Below, piece after piece: positions 45,333 to 55,545 of a DNA stretch of 64,000 bases; positions within the stretch are counted from its first letter, which is position 1, and every line of letters starts with the position of its first letter. The stretch lies in the NCBI RefSeq assembly GCF_963930625.1, contig NC_089250.1:114714663-114778662 (forward strand), read 5' to 3'. The DNA is from Muntiacus reevesi. Its lineage: Eukaryota; Chordata; Mammalia; Artiodactyla; Cervidae. A program made the position numbers and the translations under genes. The notes beneath the pieces are model-generated. The model ran no database searches. It was not told where the DNA came from and saw only the letters and a list, made by a program, of their open reading frames with translations.

Positions 45333-47534
45333 GTGAGTTCCTAGACCTGACCCTGAGCCGGCACTGAGGGTGGGTCAGGGCTTGGCTTGGAGTTTGCTGG
45401 GCTGGGTCTAAATTGGACCTGCTGGGACCATGACTGGGACTGGACCTGGCCCTGGGGCAGGAGCGGGGCTAAGGACAGGGCTGGGACAGAACTGTGCCCC
45501 ACATGCTCTGGGAGCTCAAGTAGATGCACGAGACAAGGAGGAGGATGCGTCCATGTCACCAGTTCAGCAGACCTTCACCCCAGCCTACTCTAGGTGGGTT
45601 CCTATGACCGAAAAGGGGATACCCAACCCAGGATGCATTTCTTCCCTCTGTGGGGCCAGGTATGCAAATACCCAGAGAAGCAGCCACACAGCCCAGGACA
45701 GCAGAGAATCCAGATCTTGTCCTAAGAGTGGGGGGTGGGATGCTTCATGTGGAGTTCAAGGCTGCCGGGGTCCTGACCTTGGTGTACGGCCACCAAGTAT
45801 CTCACCCTAATGATGATCTTAAGTCTGGCAGGAGCAGACTGCCTCCAATATTTGGCCAGGGCTGGACTGTTCCTGCATCTCTTTAGGTATTTAAAGCAGA
45901 GATTCTTCCTTAAGCCTGGATTTTAAGCAGGCAGAGGCCTCCTGGAGCACACACCTGAGTGCCCTGTGCCCTGGGACTCTACACCAACTCTCCCTCCCCC
46001 TTCTCTGCTCTCCCTGATGACAGTTTTGAATGCACATTACTTATCAAACCTTGTTGATCCAAAAAAGGAAGAGTTTTCTGAAGGAGCAGAGCGTAAAGGG
46101 GCCTGATTGGGTGAGACAAAGGGTTGGCCCATAAGGACCCAAGTCAACTAAGTACTGAAGTAGCAGGACGAGAATTGCGAGTAGTTTGTCTTCCTCCTTG
46201 CACAAGCATATCTGCACACCTATTTACTCCTTCATATGCAGACTGAAACAAACAAAGGAGATCTTAGGCATATGTGTGGGCCACACATATGTACCTAAAC
46301 ACCGTAACTCAGTTGACAGCATCCACATACGTGAATACACATGCACACATATGCACACACATCATGATGGACCTTGAGTTGACCATGTACCTTCAGATGG
46401 ACACACAGATATATTCACGCATGCACATGCACACCTACACAGATGCATGGGATATAACCAATTATGGCACATGAGCTTGCACTGACCTTGTCCAGGGCTG
46501 TCTGGGTGCCATCCTGACTCCATGGAAAATCTGGTCTCTGACTGCTTGTTGAAGCTACTCAGAGGGAAAAGGCAGTGGGTCAGGGTGCAACCTGGGTTCC
46601 AAACCAGTCCCGTGAGCCCTCTTAGGAGAGCTGAAGATTTCCATGCACAACTCTGGAAGTCAGAGGGGCATGGATGGGATGGAATAAAAAGAGACACATA
46701 ACATGTCACACTGGGGATACTGATATGTAGTGTATCTCTACCTTAGAAATAAGGGCAGAGACTCTGAAAAGGGAAGTGATTTTCCCTTGTCACCTGGACT
46801 GTCATTGCCAAGGTGGAGCTGAACACATGACTTTCTGAGGCCCAGACAGGGCTCTCTCCAAAGCTGATCCTACCCTGCCCTCCTGCCCCCACATAGAGCT
46901 CTCAGATGCCGTCATCCCCTGCGCAGTGGTCCAGGGAGGCTGACTGGCTGTAGCATCACCTGCAAGCATTCGGAAGCCAACACTGGACTGCCCCCAGTGC
47001 CGAGATCAGCACTTAGCTGCTCTCTCTGTCCTCCCTTTCTCCTCACCCCTTCACACAGCACAGAAGCGCTAAGACAACTCCACACGCCCGGTCGTCATGC
47101 ACGGGTGGGAGTGAGCTGCCTGCTTGGTGTTTTCCACACTCTCAGGAGCTGCCCTGAACTATATGGTGTCATTTCCCTGCCAAAGCCCTAAGTATATACA
47201 CACTAATTAAAAACCGGTTCTGGCATACAACAGTGGGTAAAACAGAAAGTGCACATGGGAGCTTTGGTGTCACATCCAGCAAGGTCTGATCCTCATCTAC
47301 ATTTGACAGTTGGGCAACTTTGGGCCTCTTAAGTAAGCACCTGAGTTCTGGGGCCTCACCTGTACCTGGAGACCACGGCACCACTCACAGGGCACATCGT
47401 GGAGCCAGGACTGCTCTGAACCAAGTGCCTCACTTTCTTCCTATCTAGTACCTGGATTGGAGGCTGGAGACTCCAGTTGAAGCACAAGGTCTAGGTGCTG
47501 CCACATCCCCAACCTGACTCTCCTCTTCCCCTAG
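45333..47534 (+). other. Intron 7 of the collectin pseudogene
   Basis: Unique sequence of about 2.2 kb with MIR-like traces near 46,690-46,850 and 47,230-47,390. No other gene was recognised. The frames here are short and without domains. Confidence 0.55.
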
Positions 47535-47976
47535 CGGTGCTCTTCCCTGATGGCCGGAGTGTCAGGGAGAAGATCTGCAAGATAGCAGGCTCTGAAAAAA
47601 GTTTCAGGATGCCCAGCAGATCTGCACACAGGCCAGGGGACAGTTGTCCTCCCCACATTCTGCAGATGAGAACGAGGCCCTGACTCAGCTGGCCACAGCC
47701 CAGAACAAGGCTGCTTTCCTGGACATGACCGACACCAGGAAGGAGCATACTTTCATCTACCCCACGGGGGAGCCCCTGGTCTATTCTAGCTGGGCCCCCA
47801 TGAGCCCAACAACAGGGTCACTGACAAAGGCCCGGAGAGCTGCATAGAGATCTATTGGGATGGCAACTAGAACAACAGAGCTTGTACTGAGATGCGCCTC
47901 ATGATGTGTGAGTCCGGAGCCCCCCAGGGAGGAATGGGGCAATGCCAGGGCTGTGTGCTGCCAGAATTCCAATAAA
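47535..47976 (+). pseudogene. Collectin pseudogene exon 8 (carbohydrate-recognition domain and 3' UTR)
   Basis: After acceptor ccctag the phase-1 frame reads VLFPDGRSVREKI (F changed to C), CKIAGSEKS, then a one-base deletion near 47,604. The next frame reads QQICTQARGQLSSPHSADE, NEALTQLATAQNKAAF, and IYPTGEPLVYSSWAP. A second one-base deletion near 47,801 shifts to EPNNRVTDKGPESCIEIYWDGN and then TAG at 47,868-47,870, where the Trp of the conserved WND calcium/sugar-binding motif should be. The remainder matches a collectin C-terminus (RACTEMRLMMCES), and the normal stop is GGA. The EPN sugar-specificity motif survives only in a shifted frame. The spacing after EPNN is CL-43-like. Confidence 0.94.
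47971..47976 (+). terminator. Polyadenylation signal of the collectin pseudogene
   Basis: AATAAA occurs 53 bases after the lost stop position, a short 3' UTR. A second AATAAA lies at about 48,060. Confidence 0.65.
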
Positions 47977-49079
47977 AAGGTGACCCTTGACTTCATGACT
48001 TCTCCACTGAGTCATGAGGTAAGGCCAGAAGGCAGGCCTCCTCTGGAACTCCTCCATCAGAATAAAGTTCGAAACAGGCTTCACACCTGGAAGGCTTGTC
48101 ACAACAAAAATGGGCGGGGGGCAGCCTGCTGACTTAGGGGCAAGGGCTAAAAGGAGATCGCCAAGATGCCCCTGTTGCAAAATCCAGTGTCTCCTCAACA
48201 AGACGGCTGTCTAGCCCTCCACCTCTGCCAAACATGGGCTGCATTTGACGCCACTGGTCACTGCCTCCTCCTTGCCTTTCATCTCCTGCCTTCAATCTTC
48301 TTATCCTTCAGTCTTCTTCTCTCACCTCTCCTCCTCTCCTGACACTCCACAGAGGGGAGCAGGAGCCTCAGCTCTGGCTCCCTTCCCTCCTTGCACTCAC
48401 TCTAGGCTTGCGCTCATTCTCTCCCATGGTTTCAAATTCCTTCTATTGAGGCCTCCCCCAGGTAGAGCCCTGTTTGGACCTCTATCCAAACCCCAGAATC
48501 CTCTCACCAATGCAATCTGTAGCCCTGGGGCTTGGAGGTCATGGCTGCCCTTTGCTGGAAGGGAGGTACTAGCCTCTTTGACCATATTAGAGTGGCCTTA
48601 CACTCAGTAGAATCTCCTCACCCTGGACCTTGACCGCCCAGGATCTCTCTTCCCGTGACAGTGTGACTGTGGATGGCTCATCAGAGAACGTACCATCTGC
48701 ACAATTTTAATCCCTTCTAAAGTTTCAGGCAGAGAGGGTGTCCAACCATGTTCAGATTCATCCCCCAACCTCTTCCTGCCTTGAAGTACAAGGGATGTTC
48801 ATCTTCACTCTGCCTCAGGGATAATCTAGTCAAACCCTTCTCGTTTTACAGACATGGAAACCAAGACACGAAGAGGAAGGGAACCTGCACTTCGTGAGGT
48901 AGGAACCTGGACACCTGGTGCTTGTCAAGTCGAGTAAAATTCAAGCTTTGTTCCCACCCAGACACTCCAAGGACAAAGCTAGTGGCAAAAGCGGAGCTCT
49001 GCTAAAGCAAAGAGATAAGGTGCCCACTCCTGAGTTCAACAAAGACTTCACTGTCTACACATGCTCAGGAAGGCTTCTT
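47977..49079. other. 3' flank of the pseudogene, no gene seen
   Basis: Mostly unique sequence. A MIR-like core (cttctcgttttacagacatggaaaccaagacac) is at about 48,830-48,880. No exon-like blocks were found. Confidence 0.5.
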
Positions 49080-49700
49080 GTGGGTGGAAAAGAAGGGGGC
49101 TTTACCCCATAATAAGTGTGGACATGCAGCCATAGGCCTCTGTGGTGGGATCTTAGAAAATATTTTCACATGTTCATTTTGAGGGTCCATGGACCAGTCA
49201 GGTATGAAGATTATTAACAAGTTATTTGGCCAAAGGTAACAAAGATCCTAATGGACTATCTTACAGAAGTTATTTATGTCACTTCTTTACTGCACTCCCC
49301 CTCATTCAGGACGACCACACTCCACCACGGGGTGTGTGTCTCTGCTTAGCTCTGACTTACTGTACTCCTCCTCGTTAGAGAGGATGCCCATAGCCTTTCT
49401 ATCTGGGAGCATATTTCTGCCTTCTTCTATCTTAAATAAACAACCTGCTTCTCTGTGTGCTCTGCCATACAATGTGCTGTGTCTCTAACAATAAACTTTT
49501 TACCTATTTACAGTTTTTGCCTCCTTGAAACATCCTTGCTTTCAAATGGGGGAAAGAACCAGAGTCACTTTGCTTCTAGCCTCTAGTCCCTGGGGTGTGT
49601 TGGCTAGGATTCCTGGGGTTTCATCCAGGGTACCCAGCAGGGAACTAAGATATCCCTTCAGGAGCGCTCACTGCTCTCCCTCCGAGATCAGGAGCACTGG
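49080..49700 (+). mobile_element. Probable old LTR remnant (noncoding)
   Basis: The segment contains two AATAAA signals (in cttaaataaacaacctgcttctc and aacaataaacttttt), a run of short CT-rich words before them and a downstream U5-like stretch (tttttgcctccttgaaacatcc...ggctaggattcct). This layout is usual for a retroviral LTR. No target duplication or family name could be settled. Confidence 0.45.
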
Positions 49701-52204
49701 TGCTGAAACTCATTCATATAAAAGGCCATCTGACTCCAGAACTTGCACATTCAGCTTCTAAATCTTTACATCAAAGGCCTCTGAATACATGGTTGATTTT
49801 ACTGACTCACTACTGCAAAGAAAATTTTAAATGAAATCTGTACTTCAGAAATTGGAATGAGGCCTGAATGAACCACAGGCTCATGGAAAGGGGTGATGAA
49901 TACCCCTCCCCCAGATAGGAAACCAGCCACTTTTTCCTTTGTTCCCAGGGACCAGGAGGACTGACCTCTCTGGCCCTTTCTGAATAGACCCCCAAGTCCC
50001 ACCCCTCTTCCCAACACACTTGCAGCCCCACTGAGTATATGGGACAGCAGGTCTGAAAACAAAGCCACACCTCTCAACAGCGTGCGTGCAGCTCAGGCTC
50101 CTGCTAAGATCTTTCTCCTGATACTGAAAATATCCCCAATTCCTGGCAGTTTCTGAAATATAAACAGTTACACAATAGTGAGCAAACAGCTCTCCAGTAC
50201 AAAGACCATGCCTGGTCATTCTTATCAAGGGAGTTTAGGGCAGCCTGTTTTTATTCCAAATAAGAAAAACAACTGGATCTAGTTAAGCCCAAGGGGGGCA
50301 TTTTTTTTCTGCAGAGAATTCTGAATTGACTTGAGAAGGACTGGTTGGTGGGGGTGGAGGGTGCAGAGGCAAACTGTGCCACCTCCCTGGCTTCTGCCTC
50401 TCTCTGCCCATCCTCACCTCTTGGTTATCAGTTGGGAGAGGGGTAAGGGCGATATAGAGGTGTGGGAATTGGAGGTAGAAACTACTGGATGTAAGATAGG
50501 CTCAAGGTTGTGTTGTACAATGTGAGGAATACAGCCAATATTGTGTAATACCTGTGAGTGGAAAGTAACCTTTAAAATTGTATAAAAATGCACAATTAAA
50601 GCAAAAGCAAAAGATAAATACCTGGTTCACAGGAGTCACTTTGTTTAGATTTGATTCCAAATGCAGCAAGAAGAAACTAGAATAATTATTTGCCCAGTAG
50701 AAAGTATTGGTAATTGTGTCCTCTTGTTTCATTGAAATCTTATCACATTTTGAAACCTATTTTGTGTTTTGCATGCTCTTGCCGATGAGGAGATACCAGG
50801 TCAAGTGAAGACAGACACCCACTGACACAACAGTAAGTTATAGGCTGGGGGAGGTAGAGGCTGAAGCATCAGAACACAAAGTAATAGATTAAACAAATTG
50901 AGAGAATGTCATGGGATAGATCATATCATTGATTAAATGTATTTTCTATTCTTTTCTGTCTGAAAGGCAAAACTTAGATGCATATTATGTGAATAGAGCT
51001 AAATTAGACACGATTCAATTTTGGGATCACAATATTTCCTAAAAGGAGCATGAGGTCTTGACCCACTGTGGACAGTTGGATCAATAACCTGTGAAGGTAG
51101 TTTAATTTTTGGCAGGAGTACTTGGCTTAACAGCTTTGGTGAGGTCACACAGCATGCAGCGACTAGTGAATGGAAGTAGCCAGCACATAATACGTTATGT
51201 TTCTCAAGTTAGTAAAAGTCAGTTCATTCATTTGGAGTTATCATGCTTGTGAATAGCATAAACCTCAGTTGAAAAGAAACTCTACTTACATAAATTAAGG
51301 CCTTGAAGAATGCTTTTTGATCAGCTGAAGATTCTTTTAAAATATGCTCAAATATTCAATAATCATGTCATCCTTGGATTTTTAAAATTTAAAGTGGTTG
51401 GTATAACCATACTTTTCTGTGAACTCAGAAAGGAAAAGAAAAACCAGAAAATTCATGATATCTATGTTTTTTTTTTAAGCAGTAGTGTTCTGGGGAGGTG
51501 GCAAATAGTAACTCTTAAGGGCACATTCAGAAATTTTCAAAGTTGGTCATTAAACCATTTGTAGATTAAATGCATGAAAATTAGAAAACACTATGAAGAA
51601 GTACTTTTTTACTTTGATGAGCTACTTTGCCAGGACAACAGTAGATAGACGTATATGGTGAGCAAATATCCTACTCCATAAACAAAGATGAACAAATCCT
51701 GGCATTTGGATTGTAACTTACCTGCTATCACTGGCAAAAATGAGGCTTAGAAATAGGGCAGTGTGCTATCATTCAAAACTATTCACCAAAAGTCATTAAA
51801 GTAGGCATATTCAGAATGTTTTTCATGTTCCTTTGTGCAAATTTTCATATTTTAGTTCTTTTCAGAACAGAATATCAGTAAAATGCTGGGCTTTTAAGTG
51901 AATTAATATGGTTCCTTCTATTAGAGATGATAAATTATTTACCAATGGTTTTTGCTTTAGTTTTGAAAGGAAATGTAATGCCAGTCAACTTAGTACTTTC
52001 ATGGCTAAAGATATTTTTATTATTTACTTTTTAAAGATCCTATTTTATTTCATGGTTTGTAATATGGCATTTCTACTCATGTAATTTAGACAGTGCCACT
52101 AACGATATCACAGGAAAATGACATTTTTCATGATAGAAGTATTTGGTAAATATACTGTTTCTTTTCCTTTCTATTTTTTTTTTTATTTAAGAGACTATAT
52201 CATT
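49701..52204. other. Intergenic stretch with a faint L1 end
   Basis: Only 50,505-50,620 is recognisable (gttgtacaatgtgaggaatacagccaatattg resembles an artiodactyl L1 3' end). The rest shows no repeat or gene I know. Confidence 0.4.
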
Positions 52205-52640
52205 TAAAGGCTTTTTTTTATTAGAGTGTATTGAATTTACAGTGTTGTATTCACTTCTGCTGTATAGCAAACAGATTCAGCTTTATATATAGCTGAATAT
52301 ATATATACATGTGTGTGCGTGTATATATATATATGTGTGTGTGTATATATATATATACATGTATATATGTGTATATATGTGTGTGTATATATATATGTGT
52401 GTGTGTGTGTATATATATATATGTGGAGTGTGTATATATATATATTTATATACACACACGCACACACATTCTTTTTCCCTACTCTCCATCATGGTTTATC
52501 ACAGGATATTGAATATATCTCCCTATGCAATAAAGTAGGACCTTCTTATTTATCTAGTCTGTATAAAATAGCTTGCATCTGCTAACCCCAAACTACAGCT
52601 CTATCCCTTCCCCATGGCCCCTAAAGCAGGTTTTAATTGA
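52205..52640 (-). mobile_element. Artiodactyl L1 3' end, minus strand
   Basis: Reverse L1 3' UTR words: ttgaatttacagtgttgtattc, acttctgctgtatagcaaac, ttgaatatatctccctatgc, aaataaag-like and gcttgcatctgctaaccccaa. It hosts the TA/TG microsatellite. Confidence 0.75.
52296..52466. repeat. Alternating (TA)n/(TG)n microsatellite with inverted ends
   Basis: About 170 bases of TATA and TGTG blocks. The left end (tgtgtgtgcgtgtatata) and the right end (tatatacacacacgcacaca) are near reverse complements, so the whole could fold into a hairpin or adopt Z-DNA. Its many overlapping small frames are not genes. Confidence 0.9.
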
Positions 52641-53195
52641 ACAAATTATGGATCATCTACAATCAGAAATATTATACACTTCTCTTTGTCTCTAATAACA
52701 TGGATGTGTACTCTGAAATAATCACAGTCAACATTTAAGCAAGACTTTAGAACCTATCTTATGCTTTGTTTTAACACTAATATGTCATTTTCATAATTAT
52801 ATTGTCTTCTTAAATCATAATTTAAAATATTGCATTGTACTCTATCATGTTGATATACTGAAACTTACTAGTTAACTTATTGTTTCACGAGAAGAACTTG
52901 ATTTCCATTCCTGTTTCTTATCCCTGGTTTTCTGTGAATGCCATGTTTATTTCTGGAAAAGTCTGTGTTATTGCCTAGAGGACTATTTCCTAGAGGGTTA
53001 TTTCCCTTGGCAGCTGTCACAATGAATCAGTAATAGAATAATTTCCTGCAGCAAATATAATTTGTCCATTGTTTTAACACCATCTCAGAGATTCATCCTA
53101 GAGCGCCTAATGGGCAGTGCAGGTAATATGATAATCACACGGGAAACGTGACCACCACCCATCCCTTACAAGTACAGGGCTGATGCTTCCTCGTC
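52641..53195. other. Intergenic stretch without a recognised element
   Basis: A/T-rich sequence with no gene or familiar repeat. Confidence 0.35.
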
Positions 53196-53415
53196 AGCTG
53201 CTCCCGCTGTTTAGTCCCTAAGATGTGTCTGACTCTGCAATCTCATGGGCTGTAGCCTGCTACGCCTCCCCTCTGTTGACGGGGTTTTCCAGGAAAGAAT
53301 CCTGGAGTGGGTTGCCATTTCCTTCTCCAGAGGATCTTCCTGACCCAGGGACTGAACCTCCTGTCTCCTGCATTAGCAAGAGAATCTTTTACCGCTGAGC
53401 CACTTGGGAAGCACC
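53196..53415 (-). mobile_element. Bov-tA SINE, minus strand
   Basis: gctgctcccgctgtttagtccctaagatg, the tgtctgactctgcaatctcatggg segment, gggttgccatttccttctcc, ending in gctgagccacttgggaagc. Confidence 0.88.
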
Positions 53416-53529
53416 CCTCACAGCTACAGCCTCTTATTCACTTCCCACCTGCACTGGGGAAGAGGGATCCCTTTCACGTGACTCACTTCTGCTTCAGCTC
53501 CTACAGGGAATAATGAAGCAGGCTTCAGA

Positions 53530-53770
53530 AAGCTTTTTTTTTTTTTTTAGAAAGTTTTATTTTTTCTCCTTTGATGCTCATTGTCACAGTTTTCTCAGTC
53601 TTGTCTATATATGTTGTCTTTTTTCATCAGTTACCATTGTTCTGTTTTCTTTCATTTTTTTCCAGCATTGTTTTATTTCTTTTTTTTTTTTTTTTACCAC
53701 ATTGCACACCTTTTCTTAGTCTTTTACATGTTTCCTTTTCTCGCCCACGTCTCTATTAAAAAATTTTTTT
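53530..53770. repeat. T-rich low-complexity stretch
   Basis: Several T-runs (53,536-53,549, 53,679-53,694 and 53,761-53,770) in pyrimidine-rich DNA. The small Phe/Ser-rich frames here are by-products. Confidence 0.8.
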
Positions 53771-53814
53771 TTCTCTGATTTTATTCCATTCTCTTTTCTT
53801 TGAGTTGTCACAGC

Positions 53815-54040
53815 ACAGTGTTAGAAGAGCAGTCTCTAAGTCAGGTTTTCTGGGTTAAATCTCAGCTCTGTCACTTGCTAAATGCATGACCTTGGACAAG
53901 ATATTTGTTCTCTCTGTGCTTCAGGGTTCTCAACTGTAAAACAGGAATAAATCTAATCCCCCCATAAAGTTGTGTGAAGATTAAATAAATTATTACAGGT
54001 AAATTGTTTAGAAGTGTGCCTGGCCCATAAGAGTCTATTA
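53815..54040 (+). mobile_element. MIR SINE
   Basis: A fairly complete MIR: gcacagtgttagaagagcag, gggttaaatctcagctctgtcacttgctaaatgcatgaccttgg, cttcagggttctcaactgtaaaacagg, tgtgaagattaaataaattattacagg and gtgcctggcccataagag. Confidence 0.85.
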
Positions 54041-54974
54041 TTTATATTCTAATTGCTTCACACCCTTTATTTGTAGCTCATTTTAATTCTCTTTGGCATC
54101 TCTGTCATTTCTTGAGCTACACCTTTTTCCTCCATTGATAGCCTCACATGGGTTTATTTTTTCAGTTACTTTGCTTTCACTTGTGTTCTTTTACACTATT
54201 TTTGCTCCCTTAATTCATTCCTGCATTTTCCTATGCACAGAAAACATTATAGTTATAATTTCCTTACAATTCCCTAATTCTTGATATATTTTTGCTTTAT
54301 TGAGAAATAATTGGCATACATCCCTGCTATTCTCTCATTCTTGACCTCTCTTTACTGTCCTTAGGTCCATTTTATTCATAGTAGGAATGCAATCTTCTCT
54401 AGGTTTTACATTTATTCTGTTTCCTTTAACATCTCTTCCATTATTTTTTATCTATTTCTTCATCATTTACTAATCTGGACTAGTTATCTGTAGAGATGAC
54501 ATTTGTTCACATATTCTCTTTGTGCTTTATATATCATGTCTGCTTCTCCCATCATTTGTTCTTCCCTTTATGGTTATACAATGTTATACATCTTCTATTG
54601 CTTTGTGTTTTTACTGATGAACATTTTTGCAATTTTAGCGTCTTTCACATTTTTCTCTTCTTCTTTGTTCTTCTTTATTATATTGTTATGTTTCTATGTA
54701 TGAATACTTCTATACTCTTCATTTCTTTGAATATAAGTTTTCTTCTCACTTATCATTTGTTGTTTTTTCCCTAAACTATTCTCTCCACCACCTCATACTT
54801 TCTTATTTTCAATTCAATAAATTTATTTCTCTAGAAAGTCTATTTTTAATTTCACAAGCCTTCTTTATCATATATTCTTTACCCACAACCTCCCTATATT
54901 TTTCACATTCTTTACTCTTTTTTCTCTAGCATAATTGGAATTCTCACTTGCTCTTAATATTTTCTCTTAAGGAA
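54041..54974. other. T-rich intergenic stretch
   Basis: A short L1-like word (tttattgagaaataattggcatac) occurs near 54,297. Otherwise no gene or repeat was recognised. Frames such as 54,496-54,774 are low-complexity. Confidence 0.4.
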
Positions 54975-55545
54975 ATCTTGCATGATTTATGGAATACCAT
55001 CAAGGAACTGCTGTACACATTATGGGAGTCTCAGAAATAGAAGAGAAAGAAAAAGGAACAGTATATTTAAGGAGAAAATGGCTGAAAACTTCCCAAATCT
55101 TGGGAGGAAAAATGGGTGATGAAACTAATAGAGCTCAAATGACACCAAATAGCATCAACCAAAGCAGATTACTCTGAGACATATTATAATCAAATTATCA
55201 AAATCGAGAACAAAGAGAATTTTGAAAGTAGTAATAGAAAAGTTACTTGTCATATATAAGAGAACTCCCATAATACTATCAGCAAATTTTTCAGCAAAAC
55301 CTTGCAGTTCAGGAGAAAGGGCATAATATATTCAAAGCACTGAAAGAAAAAAATTTAAACTGAGAATACTTAACCCCAAAACGATAATCTTTTCAAAGAA
55401 ACAGATAATGTCTTTCCCAGACAAATAAAAACAGAAGGAATTCATAACCACTAGACCTGCTTGTAGATCAATACCAAAATCAGATTGATATTCTTTGCAG
55501 CCAAAGATGGAAAAACTCTATACAGTCAGCAAAAATAAGACCAGG
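54975..55545 (+). mobile_element. Old L1, ORF1 end to ORF2 spacer
   Basis: L1 words in order: attatgggagtctcagaaatagaagag, aaatggctgaaaacttccc, gacatattataatcaaattatcaaa, cttgcagttcaggag and agacctgcttgtagatc. It is cut by the BovB at 55,546. Confidence 0.75.

Larger units (their letters stand above)
32176..47976 (+). pseudogene. Unprocessed collectin pseudogene, CL-43/SP-D/conglutinin-like
   Basis: Collectins are secreted, Ca2+-dependent host-defence lectins that trimerise through a collagen stalk and bind microbial sugars. Eight exon-like blocks lie in the correct order on the plus strand with introns retained: 5' untranslated exon, signal/N-terminal exon, four collagen exons, coiled-coil neck, and CRD with AATAAA. 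All internal exons are in phase 1, as in functional relatives. Lesions: ATG changed to ATT, TGA after 29 codons and a frameshift in exon 2, Gly-X-Y breaks, neck acceptor AG changed to AA, two 1-base deletions and a TAG in the CRD, and loss of the normal stop. N-terminal words (LLTQSQS, SLRGRDGQDGK) and the CRD tail (EPNNRVTDKGPESC) resemble bovine CL-43 as I recall it. The extra collagen exon 3 is SP-D/conglutinin-like. Intron 2 is swollen by a BovB and an L1. Homology is very likely; the exact paralogue is inference. Confidence 0.93.

Noticed and set aside
52237..52585. Several overlapping Tyr/Ile/Val/Cys-rich frames
   Set aside because: They are translations of the TA/TG microsatellite.
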